Positions 34,223 to 45,440 of a DNA stretch of 64,000 nt are shown here, one piece after another (position 1 is the first letter of the stretch; every line of letters starts with the position of its first letter). A model generated the notes under the pieces. It ran no database searches. It was not told the DNA's origin and saw only the letters and a program-made list of their open reading frames with translations. The position numbers were made by a program, and so were the translations under genes. The DNA is from Chelonoidis abingdonii (taxonomy: Eukaryota; Chordata; Testudines; Testudinidae): assembly GCF_003597395.2 (NCBI RefSeq), contig NC_133771.1, positions 44,591,845 through 44,655,844 on the forward strand. The letters are read 5' to 3'.

Positions 34223-34495
34223 CAGGGCCGGCGCTTCCATTTAGGTCACCTAGGCGGCTGCCTAAGGCGCCAGGATTTCGGAGGGCGGCATTTTACCGCC
34301 CTTGGCGGCAATTTGGCAGCGGTGGGTCCTTCTGCGCTTTGGGTTGTCATTTGCAATTCTGCGGAAGGGTCCTTCGCCCGCTCCAGGACCCGCCACCGAA
34401 GACTGGGAGCGCGGAAGGACCCTCCCCACCGCAGAACTGCCAGGAGTGCGGAAGGACCCCCACCTAGGGCGCCAAAAACCCTGGCACCGCTCCTG
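34223..34495. mobile_element. hAT MITE, CAGGGCCGGCGC ends
   Basis: The ends CAGGGCCGGCGC and GGCACCGCTCCTG are inverted. The exact 8-bp duplication TGTAGCAG flanks it (34215-34222 and 34496-34503). The interior has GCGGCATTTTACCGCCCTTG and GGAAGGACCC repeats. It belongs to the same superfamily as the longer 39018-42012 element. Confidence 0.92.
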
Positions 34496-34503
34496 TGTAG
34501 CAG

Positions 34504-35552
34504 AATACTGGGTAACGGCACTCTGATCTTTGTATAACCAATTAAATTGCCCCAGAGGAACCTGAGGTGCAAAGCTGTGCCTAACTGATAGATATATGGG
34601 TCTACACTGCAATAAAACACCCACTTTTTGCCCACGTCAACTGTCATGCCCTATGTGTACTCTTTAAACATCTAGTCAGATGTCTCCTCTTTAAATGATT
34701 ACATAAGGAATGTAAATGATTTGGAACTCTTAAAGCTGTGACTTAAACATATTGAAAATAGGCTGATACAGAGTCCTGCAAAATGAACGGAGTTTGACTG
34801 ATGTGGGTATCTTCCAGCCATAACAATTCTCATTCTATGATTCCAGGCCATTTAGTTTTTGGCTGGGCCTCTGTGCTGAGTTTGCCAACATTGGTACAAA
34901 TTTATGCCAGTTGTAATAGCAAAAATCATCAATGACAGTCTTTTTTTTTAATACAGCTGAAAAGTTTTAGTTGTCTTTACTAGTACAGTTTGTAATGTCC
35001 TCATAGAAGATTTCAAGTAACATTTTCTTTCCTCCACAAACTTGTCCTTTTCCATTTTGTCAAACATAGGAGGGAAAAAAATCAATGTTCCTAATAGAGC
35101 TTGAAATTAACTTGGCTTTTTGGTTTACTTCCTTATTTTGTGCACCAGTATCCTCAATGCACAGCACTGGGAGAGGGGGGAGAAGTAGAAACAACACAGT
35201 TCTGGGAATATAATTCCTTAACTGCTGCAGAGCCAAATGAGGGATCCCAAAAGTATCAACCACTATTTTTGTGTCCCTCTTACTCTACATGAAAGTTAGT
35301 TATTTTTAACATTTAATTCCTTGGGAATAGATCAGATTTCTTTTTAAAAAGACATAGTAGGTAGATTTTTAAAGGAGGACACTCCTTGCCATATTATGGA
35401 CTTGATTACATCCTCCTTGGAAAAATGCAGGAGACAGGAATAACTTCTTTTCCTCCATATGGAATAGAGTACTCAGCCTCAGGATTGCACCAGATCCTCA
35501 GGGAGAACAGAACACAACCGGGAATATTATGGGAATACTCTCACTCCTAGCC
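34504..35552. other. Unique DNA, no gene seen
   Basis: Nothing recognised. Confidence 0.5.
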
Positions 35553-35891
35553 AAAAATGGTTACTAACCTTTCTGTAACTGTTGTTCTTCAAGATGTATT
35601 TCTCATGTCCATTCCACGTTAGGTGTGCATGCACTCCGGGCACCACTGCTGGAGATTTTTCCCTCAGAGGTATCTGTTAGGACAACTCTAGCGCCCTCTG
35701 GTGCCATGCGCTCATACACAGATATAAGGGGCCCAACCAGTACTGCACCCTCTCAGTTCCTTCTTGCTGGCTATCTCGGACAGAGGGGAAGAAGGGTGGG
35801 TCGTGGAATGGATATAAGCAACACATCTCAAAGAACAACAGTTATGGAAATGTTAGTAACTGTTTTTTTTTCTCTTCAAGTGTTTGCTCAC

Positions 35892-36040
35892 AGGGGCGGC
35901 TCTAGACATTTCGCTGCCCCAAGCACGGCAGCATGCCGCAAGGAGCGCTCTGCCAGTCGCCAGTCCCACGGCTACGGTTGTCCTCTCGCAGGTGTGTCTG
36001 CGGACGGTCCACTGGCCCTGCGGCTGCACTGGCAGGGATC
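35892..36040. mobile_element. hAT MITE fragment, CAGGGGCGGCTCTAGA end
   Basis: CAGGGGCGGCTCTAGACATT, then GCTGCCCCAAGCACGGCAGC matches the left terminus of a common GC-rich hAT MITE. The opposite end is missing or truncated near 36040. Confidence 0.6.
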
Positions 36041-36785
36041 AATGCCAGACTGAAGAAGTCTTCGCCAATGACAGTAGGGCCAAATTCCCTCTGGTTAGTA
36101 TCAGAGGATCCTGTGCCTGATATGAGCTCAGGGTAACATGTTCCCTTCTGCTCAATGCTTTCTTTGGTGCCGATAGTTTCCCAATAGGGTTGGCAACTGG
36201 GAGCGTCATCAGGACTCTGGCCAATGCAAAAGCCTCTGGGATAGAAGGCATCACGATCCTGCTGGTGCCACAATATCCTCCTGGTGTCAGTGGATGGTCT
36301 CGCACCAGACTCGATGGCACCTGTGAGTAGGGCAGAGTCAATGGTGATACTAGCAGAGTAGGGGTGGAGGAGTGGCCTGACATGGGTCTCACTCCACTGC
36401 ACTCCCCTTGCTTGCCCTTTCTCAATTTTGGGGAGCGTCCCCTCTCAGACCATTGTTTCTTGTCTTTCTGTCTCAGTACCAGAGAGAGGGAACGGTGCTG
36501 AGAAATACATATTGCTGGAGAAGCACATCGCATTGAGACTAAGGTGTTCACTGCTGAGTCCGACTGGTATGGCTCCAACACTGGTCTAAGTATAGCTTCC
36601 ATCAGGATAGCCCTTAGTCTAGCCTCCCTGTCCTTTTTTGTAAAAGGCTTGAATTCAAAGTACAATTGGGAACACTCTTGTACGTGAGCTTGCCCTAGAC
36701 ACTTCAGATAGCTTGAGTGTTGGTCATTCACTGGCAGGGGCTTGGTGCAGGAGGCACAGGGTTTGAAGCCTGAAGACCAGGGCAT
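36039..36785 (-). CDS. DIRS-like gag-type protein, 248 codons, open
   Basis: An uninterrupted frame starts MPWSSGFKPCASCTKPLPV. Residues about 10-45 form a zinc-ribbon-like pattern: C-x2-C (CASC), then D-x-H, then LKCLGQAHV and a further C. This matches the N-terminal C-x2-C / CLG-x2-H-x4-C arrangement I associate with the gag-like ORF1 of vertebrate DIRS retroelements. After it comes a basic segment FTKKDREARLRAIL, then a long serine- and proline-rich, low-complexity part without a recognised domain. Its role would be RNA/DNA binding in a particle-like complex (family inference). It lies between inverted terminal repeats. The last codons, near 36040, adjoin a hAT fragment (35892-36040), so the native C-terminus is probably lost. 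No evidence of expression; a host gene is unlikely. Confidence 0.5.
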   Translation of the reverse strand: MPWSSGFKPCASCTKPLPVNDQHSSYLKCLGQAHVQECSQLYFEFKPFTKKDREARLRAILMEAILRPVLEPYQSDSAVNTLVSMRCASPAICISQHRSLSLVLRQKDKKQWSERGRSPKLRKGKQGECSGVRPMSGHSSTPTLLVSPLTLPYSQVPSSLVRDHPLTPGGYCGTSRIVMPSIPEAFALARVLMTLPVANPIGKLSAPKKALSRREHVTLSSYQAQDPLILTRGNLALLSLAKTSSVWH

Positions 36786-37134
36786 GCCCAGCCCTGGGGT
36801 GGGGAGAGATGCCCCTCTAAGCTACAAGAGGGGGGTCTAACTATATATAGAAAATAAAACTGAAGACAGGTAAACTAAAGGATAACAGAAAAACACTGAA
36901 TGATCACCTTACAAAGAAAGAGAAGTTGTTCCAGCAACCATCACGGGCAATAAGAAGGAACTGAGAGGTTGCGGGGCTGGCCGGGCCCCTAATACCAGTG
37001 CATGAGTATGCAGCACCATAGGGTGCTAGAGCCACCGCAACAGATACCACTGAGGGAAAAATCTCCAGTGATGTTGCATGTGGCATGCACACAAATAACA
37101 TGGAATAGACATGAGCGAGCACTCAAAGAAGATT

Positions 37135-37793
37135 TCCCCTCCCTTCCCAGAAGAGATAAGCTATGGAGATTGGGTTAGTTTTCACTCAAGTGTTATTAAC
37201 TATCATCTGAATTTGTGGTCAGAAAACCTCTGGTCCCTGATGGGAACACTACAGAGTGTGACAACATTGCAGCACTATATCCTTTCTTACTCCCCCATCC
37301 ATTCTTGCTGAGATCTAACCTGGTGTAAAGGCTTCTAGACAGTAGTGGAGTGGGACAAAGCAGGTAATAGGTGTGCTATCTGTCTCCCTCTCTGCTCCCT
37401 ATCACAGTCTCGTTCTAGTTTGCTTCCCTCTCCCACCTTACGAGAGATTTATACAGGTTTTTTTTCTATGGAACACATTCTGTGCCTAGACTATTTAACA
37501 GTAGTAATTAAATTGTTCAATTACATTTAAAGATATTCTTCAACAAAAATATTTAGTGTATGTACTGTAGTAATTACTGTGTTTCACAAATTGAAAAAAA
37601 TGTTCGGTGATCTTGCTTTTTGACTGTCTGTAGTGTAAGTTCATAATTATTACCCATTCAAAGCAGGATTTAGGAAAAAGCAGGACTTCACATTGGAAAA
37701 AAAATGAAAATTTGCATTTTCAGTGCTCCAGTAACAATTTTATTTAAGTGTTATATAAAGTCTCAAAGTAGGATTCTGTGCTCTTTCCCTAAG
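37135..37793. other. Unique AT-rich DNA
   Basis: Nothing recognised. Confidence 0.5.
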
Positions 37794-38395
37794 AGTATGT
37801 CTACACTGAAGATCGGAGCACGCTTACCAATGCAAGTGGACAGTGGTAAGAACATAAGAATGGCCATACTGGGTCAAACGAAAGGTCCATACAGCCCAGT
37901 TTCCTGTCTACTGACAGTGGCCAATGCTAGGTGCCCCAGAGGGAATGAACCTAACAGGTAATGATCAAGTGATCTCTCTCCTGCCATCCATCTCCACCCT
38001 CTAACAAACAGAGGCTAGGGACACCATCCCTTACCCATCCTGGCTAATAGCCATTAATGGACTTAACCTCCATGAATTTTTCCAGTTCTCTTTTAGACCT
38101 TCACAACCTCCTCAGGTAAGGAGTTCCACAGGTTGACTGTGCACTGTGAAAAGAAGAACTTCCTTTTATTTGTTTTAAACCTGATGCCCATTAATTTCAT
38201 TTGGTGGCCCCTAGTTCTTATATAATGGGAACAAGTAAATAACTTTTCATTATTCACTTTCATGATTTTATATGCCTCTATCATATCCCCTCTTCTATCT
38301 GTTCTAGCTTGTGTGCTAAAATTAGCAGTGTAATCGGGGTTAGCACAAGCAGTGGCTTAGGCTCACCACTCAAATACAGCCAGGAGGACAGGGAG
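37794..38395. mobile_element. MITE (GTATGTCTACACT end) interrupted by CR1
   Basis: The left part AGTATGTCTACACTGAAGAT with GGAGCACGCTTACC (37794-37846) and the right part TGTGCTAAAATTAGCAGTGT with GGGGTTAGCACAAGC (38305-38395) belong to one MITE family. The CR1 copy at 37847-38304 separates them. The right terminus is not visible, so it is truncated. Confidence 0.6.
37847..38304 (-). mobile_element. CR1 LINE 3' fragment, minus strand
   Basis: It starts TAAGAACATAAGAATGGCCA, the complement of the CR1 3' end seen at the right end of 62165-63566. GTTCCACAGGTTGACTGTGC and TTAATTTCATTTGGTGGCCC are shared with that copy in inverse. The frame at 38093-38284 is the inverse of the C-terminal ORF2 text, without an intact gene. 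Confidence 0.88.
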
Positions 38396-38398
38396 GGA

Positions 38399-38655
38399 GA
38401 CAATAATTAATTATAGTAGGTGTTGAAATTCTAAAAAATTAAAACTTTATAATCATTAAAACAAAAATTGTCAATGTCACATGTCAAAATATACAAAGTA
38501 AATATTCTTAAATCAAATTCTAATAAGTTCTCAAGCAGCATTTTTCTTACTTTGCCTGTCTGTAACTTTTGCTTATCATCTACGGAAATATGTTTTCCTT
38601 GGTTTGTATGTGTACAATGAAGTCAATACTCACCAATAAAAATCAAATCCCTCTA
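38399..38655. repeat. Undescribed dispersed repeat, copy 1
   Basis: About 250 bases align by eye (near 70 percent) with 57588-57835: ATCATTAAAACAAAAATTGT, TCAAAATATACAAAGTAAAT, AGTTCTCAAGCAGCATTTTT. No ends or coding seen. Confidence 0.6.
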
Positions 38656-38928
38656 AGGTTAATTATATGTGCTCATTAGGATATGCATATTTTAGTGTTT
38701 AAAATAGGAAATTCAATGGATGTTTTATTATAAACAATTCTTTTCTTCAGGCTGAATTAAATAATTTATGACAGGTGGACCAATCCACAAGAAGACTTTT
38801 TAGTAGGAATGACTGCACTGCTTAGATATATAAAACAATTTGTCATTTTAGTACACAGATGTTTTATCATGGCACTACAGTATAACATAATTGCTGTCCT
38901 TGGAGAGTTCATAGCGCACCAGTAAAAT

Positions 38929-38976
38929 GCTTGAGATACTACAGAGATAGGGGCCATACAAGTACCTAGGTAAATA
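38929..38976 (+). repeat. CORE-SINE tail fragment
   Basis: GATACTACAGAGATAGGGGC followed by CATACAAGTACCT resembles the tail of the SINE at 9941-10190. Confidence 0.4.
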
Positions 38977-39149
38977 CAGTAATACATACATATACAGTAG
39001 GAGGTTGGACCTGTAGTCAGGGCCGGTGCAAGGATATTTTGCACCCTAGGTGAAACTTCCATCTTGCGCCCCGCCTCTCCCCCTCCCCCCCCGACGAATC
39101 ACATACATTATACACAATACACGGTCACAGAGTAACATGTTATAATTTA

Positions 39150-40150
39150 GAATTTATGTTTCCGCGCTTTAAGTATAGCAAATTTAGAAGCAAGTTCCTC
39201 CAAGTCAATGCTGTGAGCAATGTCATGTTCTAGTGACAAGGTAGATAGCCCAACAAGTCTTTGTTGCAACATTGATGTTAGCTATATGTTTTATCAACTT
39301 GAGCTTCGAAGAAGCTTCGCTTACCACTGGCACAGAAACCGGGAGAGTCAAGAGGATGCCAAGAGCAATAACTGTGTTAGGGACACTATCTGTCAGCTTA
39401 TTTTCCCATATGAAGTTCAATACATCTTGCGGTGATGAACTCCTTTGGACTCGTCTTGCAATAGCTTGCAATTCACTGCACAAGTCAAAGGCATCAATAT
39501 CTTGGATTCACTATGTTGCAAAGCTTTCTCCAGATTCAAGCAATGTTCCTAATTTGCTTTGGTGTTTATTATTGGCAAACTGTAAACATCATATATGAAG
39601 CCAATACTGAACTAATTTGCTGCATCAATGTGAATCTTTCTTCAACCGAATGTATTGCTGCGTCAATGACTGCAAAGTAAAGTTCACTTGAATTTTTCTT
39701 TCGGATCATAAACAGATTTGTCATCTGCTTCATATGTGAACTGCTTCCTCTTCTTTCTAATACGGATTGGATCTGGTTCAAAAATGCCCGGTATCCAACT
39801 CCTCCGCAAGTTCACCTGCATCTACCAATGTTTTCTCAAAGGCTGCATCATTTTTGCGGTCACAAGAAACTTCTTGGTTTCTCAAGTTGATTAATGGCAT
39901 CATATATATCAAATTCTTTTGCCTGAAGTTGTTTGCTAGTTATGTTGATCTCAAACAATATGTCATACCACAACCAAGAGAAACAAGAAACTTGAAACTA
40001 GAAATGGTTTTGTAAGAGCCTTGCATCAACTCGTGATGTATTGCCAGATATCTCTGTCAGAGTATTGTCTTCAGAGATGTCTACCAGAGCATCATAGATT
40101 GCACCAATGAAAGCAGGATGGAAAAGCTCCCCCCCAAGAAGACCTAAGAC
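39150..40150 (-). pseudogene. hAT transposase remnant (ZMYM1-like family)
   Basis: hAT transposases cut and paste elements with 8-bp duplications and carry an RNase H-like catalytic core plus a C-terminal dimerisation region. On the minus strand 39223-39483 reads ALGILLTLPVSVP, then EASSKLKLIKHI, which corresponds to the C-terminal dimerisation motif (usually LPVS...ERSFSKLKLIK); here the ERSF part is altered. 39569-39781 reads YFAVIDAAIHSVEERF, which resembles the ...D...L..RF segment of the core. Stops and frameshifts separate these blocks, and the N-terminal zinc-finger part is not seen. Its location just inside the left end of a TSD-flanked hAT element supports the call. Confidence 0.7.
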
Positions 40151-41279
40151 ATGATGGCTGGATACATAAACAGACATTGTCCCTCACAGGCACTACCTCA
40201 TAACATGCCAATTTTGCTCAGGACAGAATATCATAGAGGAATACTATGCATCAGTGGTCTCTACACTGGCCAAGCAAACAGCATAACTAACCTAACCAGT
40301 CCATCCAACTTTTTTGACTGCTTCTTGGGCACTGTGAGGGGTACGGTGCCAGACTGAGCCCCGGTGATGGATGCACTACAAATCTACAAACTGAGGCAAG
40401 GTGCTCGGCCTAGAGTCCTGCTGAGACTGCGTCCTGCACCAAGTGGACACAGCCTCCATGAGAAGAGAACTCAAACAAATATCACGCTCCTTCTGCATGA
40501 TCCCCCAAGCACTTCTTCAGGCAGCTGCTGTGGGGGTCACTCACAGGCTCAGCCCTGCTGTTGCAGGCAAAACACAGCAGCAGGGCTTAAAAAGTCAGAC
40601 AGGCCGCCCAGAGGACTCAGGGGGCCTTGGGCAAAGCAAAATCGGGGCCCCTTCCATAAAACATTTGCAATACTATAGTAACATGTATTAGGAAATGTAA
40701 AAAATAACTAGTGAAATACATTCAAAAATTAATTTGTAATAATTTGAAATAAATACAATATTTAAAAATATTAAAAGCTGTAATGTATGTATACATTTGC
40801 AATTACATAGTGGGCAGTTGTTGGGTGATTGTGATGGTGGGTACCAATGGGTTGGGTGGGGAGCTGGGCTCTGGGTTCAGGGGTGCCCAGCTCACAGGAC
40901 TGGGCTCAGGATGTGGGGAGATAGGGTCAGGGGAGTGTCCAGCTCACAGGGGCTGGGCTCAGAGCTGGGGGTCAGGGCTGTTGGGGGATGGGGTCGAGGG
41001 GGTTTCCCAGCTCCGAAGGACTGGGCTCAGAGCTGGGGGTCAGGGCTGTGGGGGGGATGGGGTCAGGGGGTGCCTGGGGGCAGTGGAGCAGATCAGCTCT
41101 GCAGGCTGCAGTTCTCTCCAGCCGTCCAGGCACAAGGGAGCAGGAGCAGGGACCAGCCAAGGACCAAGGGGGCAGGAGCACAGGCACCTGAGGCCGACCT
41201 GTGGGGAGGCACTGCTTACCTTGCCCAATGCATGAGCGCTGGGGTCCTCTTTCTTCCTCCGCTCCACCAGACCCCCACC

Positions 41280-41870
41280 GCTGAGACCCGGGGGCGCCCT
41301 GGGCTGCCACGGGGCGCTCTGACCCCAGGGAGTGCCCTGACCCCGGGGACGCCCTGGCTGCGGGCTGCTGCGGCGGCTTCCTGACTCGGGGACGCTCTGG
41401 TTTGCCGGGCTGCTACGGCAGCGCGCTGACCCCGGGCGCCCCTGGGCTGCCAGGCGCCGCGGCGCTCCCTGACCCAGGGGACGCCCTGGCTGCCGGGCCG
41501 CCAGCGGCGGCTCCCTGACCCGGGGGCGCCCTGGGCTGCCGGGCCACTGTGGTGGCTCCCTGACCAGGGGACGCCCTGGGTTTCCTGGCCGCTGCAGCGG
41601 CTCCCTGACCCGGGGGCGCCCTGAGTTGCCACAGTGGCTCCCTGACCCAGGGGCACCCTGGGCTGCCGGGGTGCTGCAGCGGCACGCTGACCCGGGGGCC
41701 CCCTGGGCTCCCTGGGCTGCCACGGCGGCTCTGTGACCTGGGGGCTCCCTGGGCTGCCGGGCTGCCGTGGCTGCACGCTGACCTCGGGGGCGCCCTAGTC
41801 TGCCAGGCTGCCGCGGCTGCGCCCTGACCCCGAGGGCACCCTGGGCTGCCGGCTGCAGGCAGCTGCTGCT
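41280..41870. repeat. GC-rich minisatellite, ~60-bp units
   Basis: Units of the type CTCCCTGACCCGGGGGCGCC followed by CTGGGCTGCCGGG repeat about ten times with variation. The proline/glycine/arginine-rich frames across it on both strands are by-products and not genes. Confidence 0.85.
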
Positions 41871-42020
41871 GCCGGCAGCTCAGACTACCTATCCAGCAGC
41901 GGCCGCTGCAACCATTTAAAATTTTTTTTGGGGGGGCGCTGCTTTTTGGTGCCCCCAAATCTTGGTGCCCTAGGCAACCACCTAGTTCGCCTAAATGGTT
42001 GCACCAGTCCTGCCTGTAGT

Positions 42021-45000
42021 CACTGTTGAAGAGCAATGTTTAACCTGACATAGGGTCATTACTTCCACATTGACATATGTACCACAATCAGGTTCTCAGC
42101 AGGTGGCTTTTGCACAGCAAACCCCCAAATCACTTCAAGCAAACAGCAACAGTAACTGACACCAGGTTGCAGCAGAGTAGCTGATTAAGTGTAAAAATCA
42201 GCTCCACCACTGTGCAGGTCATCATTCAGATGCTGTGAATAGCAGTGGCCTGCTGGCTGATTTAGGCAGGTTGTGACAGTAATAATAAGCATTGCCTACT
42301 CCACCTGCGACATGCCGGGGAACTCAGCTACAAGCAAGTTCAAAAAGGAAAGTGATCTTAATTCTTTTATATGCAGCTCTGATTATTGGATGTTCTTTGT
42401 TATTACAAAAAAAATAAAAATCCATGCACTTTAATATTACTAAATAGTACAAGCTTTCACCTGGATTTTTCCAGTAATGGTTTTATTTTTAGCAACGTCT
42501 CAGAACAATCATGAAAAAATACAGTTTCATTTATAATGTAAGCAATATAATCTGTGTGCAAATTGGAAATCCAGCCTCTGTGGCATGCATCCCACTGCAT
42601 TCTTACTCATTTATTCTTCTGTTACTTTCCTCTCCAGCTTTTGACAAGATTTTGTTGGCCTGAAACTGTAGAAATTACTGGTTACACTGAACTCTGCAAT
42701 CTTTTGGAGCTTTAAACTCTGGCATTCAACAACAAAAAAATAAAAAGATTAATAATTATGCTGCATGTCTAAGCAAAATAGTCATTTTAAATGTACACTT
42801 GCAATTACCTCAAAATGCAAACGAGAAAATTTGATTATGTGAAATTACTGTCCCTGACATTTCACAGAGGAACACAGTGGCTCTAAGTGGATGATTCTTT
42901 CCAGCATATTACAGGTGCATAAGGTCAATAAATATAGGAAAAAATAAAGAGGTACTTTGCCTATACTATTCTGTGAAAATGGATCCTTACAACTCAATTG
43001 AACCATTTTGATCATTGTCTATGTCTTAAAGAGGTACAGCAGAACTGGAATCCTCCCATCTCATATCTAAAACAATGGCAGCATTTTTTTTTAAAATAGC
43101 ATGTAGCTAACTTAAAAAAACCTTAAAGCTTATTATGCCATGAAACAGAGCAAACTGGAACATCTCTGTGCCTGCCCCATGGATATTTCTGAACTCACAT
43201 TTAACAGGCTGCTTTGATCACCTAAATCCAAATATGCCAAATAGAGCCAGAGGGGGCAGGAAAATCCATGTTGTAGCTAAGTTCTCCCAGACTGTTCCAT
43301 TTGCTTCTCCTGCTCCCTCTCAGGAGTCATGCTAACCAGGAGCATCATCTGCTATAGGTCAAGGTTGAAAGCTGTTCCCCCAACCCCAGACCTTGGTTTG
43401 CCTGCTCCAGACTTTTCATATATCTATATTCTACTATTCCACTTTTTGACTACCCCTTCCCCACACCTGACTTTTCAGAATATAATTCCAGATAATGTAA
43501 GACATTCTGATACAACTTTGTCCCATTTTTTCCCCCTAAAACGATGCCCCTGATGCTAACATGAAGTTCTCTGAAAGCAGTGCATCAAACCTACTCCCTG
43601 ATGGTGGCTGGGGATGAGTGTTTTCTACCTGTATTCTGTAGGGTGCTAACCAAAGAAGTAACTTTTAGTCTGGCTTCCAGTTAAAGATTTGTGCACATGA
43701 GAGTGTCCTGCAGAGCGGATGCTCCCCAGCTCCCCCACAATCTCCATTGCTGTGAAACCCCAACTGAGGTTTCCATAATCCTTAGGAAGCAGGGAGAAGA
43801 GAGAAGCAGGGCTACTGTTTCCCCCTGAGTACGTGTTTAGGGATTTTTGGGTACATCTGCGTGCATCCATCCTTCACATTGCAGCAGAATACTAAACATA
43901 AGTGTAAAAAACATGGTGGGGTTTTATAATTCTCCTCTAGCACAATTTAAAGATTGTGTAGTGTAGAGGCGAACATGCTAACCAATTTTTAAACCATGTT
44001 AAGTTCCTTAATGTTTGAACATGCTAGGAAAATACTTTGTAACAGATACCACCTTTCACATGTATATGCTGTTATTCATTGAGGCCGGGAGGAGACTTGT
44101 GCATGATATAAGAGATCTGATCACTCTCTGACAGTCTTCCCAGAGCACATTCAAAAACATTGACTCTTGGATGAGCTTTAGCCAATGATGTATTTCTATT
44201 TTCTCAATGCCATCATGACATGAGGTTCAAATGCCAAGATGCACAGTAAGGTCTAAGAGGGGGAAATGGCAATTGTGCAATAATTTGAGAGCTATATATG
44301 GAAGCATTACTTTTATTTTTATTTATTTTGCTATTGTTGTTAAATTACTTGAAATTCTGAGACACTCACCATACTCACCTACTTAATAGAAACCTTAGGT
44401 ATTTCAAGACTTCAAGATCTTTTCTTATTTGAAGAACATTTAAAGGATTTCAGGGTTAACCTTACTTTACAACAAAGACTCAGAAATAAAGGTAACTTCA
44501 CACAAGTTCAAACCTCTGTCTGAAATGTGATTGAGCTTTGACCTATAGATTTTGCTTGCTGGCAGAACACACACATTTTATCTATAAAAATGAGCCCTGT
44601 TAGTTTTTTTATAGCAGTTAAAGCAACCTGTAAAGAAAAGTCCAAAAAGATATGTTGAGCCAAATCCTATTACAGAAAAAAAAAAAATCAGTGTGGCTTT
44701 GTCTTTGACTTCCCTGGCAGCAATATTGGCTCATTAAGTACACATCAAAATCAGTAATTTAAAAAAAAATACAACACACATTTGGAGAGCTCAGGAGCCA
44801 GCCATTTCAACTGGCTGTGAGAAACCCAGGGAACTAGGGTCAGATAACACAAGAAGGGCCTGAAGGAGGGCAAAAAGGGGATCAACCAAACTCATGGGGA
44901 TGAGAAACCCTTGCTATGAGGGAATGTAGCTACAAAAAATTGCAGTGGTTGATGAGATACAGGAAAGCAATTATGTTGTTAGTCAGGGAGCATATCAGAT

Positions 45001-45116
45001 ATGGATAGCCTGAGAATTTATCTCATGTAGATGACTTAGACAACATGCTCTAGGGCTTTTTTATTTATGCACAGAAGCATCCCTTTCTCAGTTATTGCAC
45101 TCATTATTTGATTGGA
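42021..45116. other. Unique AT-rich DNA, no gene seen
   Basis: More than 3 kb without recognised repeat ends, RNA genes or convincing frames. Confidence 0.5.
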
Positions 45117-45440
45117 TCCAAATAACATTTTCGAAAGTGCCTAAGAAAACCAGGACCAGATTTTTAAAGGTGTTTAGGCACAAAAAGATGCAGATAGGAA
45201 CTTAGTGGGATTTTCAAAAGAGCCTAGGCTCCTCAACACCAGAAGTGAGTAGCGCAGATGATTTTCAAAAAATCCTACTAGGTGCCTATTTGCATCTTTA
45301 GGCATCTAAACACCTCTAAAGACATAGTTCTTAGAACTTAGGTTCCATTTTAAAGGTATGTAGGCCTAAGAGTCATTGAAAATTAAGGGGTTAAATCCTA
45401 ACTCCATTGAAGTCAATGTCAAAAGTCCTATTTACTGACT
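45117..45440. repeat. Old dispersed repeat, copy with TTTTCAAAAGAGCCTAGGC
   Basis: ACCAGATTTTTAAAGGTGTT, CCTAGGCTCCTCAACACCAG, TTTAGGCATCTAAACACCTC form inverted internal pairs. It resembles 25601-25770. An ACTCCATTGAAGTCAATGTC stretch, common in old MITEs, closes it. Confidence 0.5.

Larger units (their letters stand above)
35553..37134 (-). mobile_element. DIRS-like non-autonomous element with inverted terminal repeats
   Basis: The terminal region at 35583-35800 reappears inverted at about 36920-37134; shared blocks include CTGGAGATTTTTCCCTCAG, GTATCTGTT, CTCAGTTCCTTCTT and TCATGTC-ATTCCA. A further inverted copy of the left tip (GGTTACTAACCTT..., 35558-35612) lies at 35812-35868, resembling the internal complementary region of DIRS elements. 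A gag-like frame lies between on the minus strand. Reverse transcriptase, RNase H and tyrosine recombinase are absent, so movement would need another element. Family assignment is inference. Confidence 0.6.
39018..42012 (-). mobile_element. hAT transposon, ~3.0 kb, with broken transposase and GC minisatellite
   Basis: The ends CAGGGCCGGTGCAAGG and GGTTGCACCAGTCCTG are inverted repeats. The exact 8-bp duplication CCTGTAGT flanks it (39010-39017 and 42013-42020). The minus strand carries a decayed transposase near the left end. The rest includes AT-rich DNA, the left end of a second GC-rich element at about 40597 (CAGGCCGCCCAGAGGACTCA) and a GC-rich minisatellite at 41280-41850. It was an autonomous-type copy that is now dead. 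Confidence 0.88.

Noticed and set aside
40151..40691. 68-, 104- and 82-codon frames inside the hAT element
   Set aside because: No known domain could be named; they are in the element interior and one overlaps the left end of another GC-rich element.
41040..42036. Several overlapping 150-230 codon frames on both strands
   Set aside because: They lie in a ~60-bp GC minisatellite within the 39018-42012 hAT element; multiple frames are open at once, a sign of repeat-driven openness.
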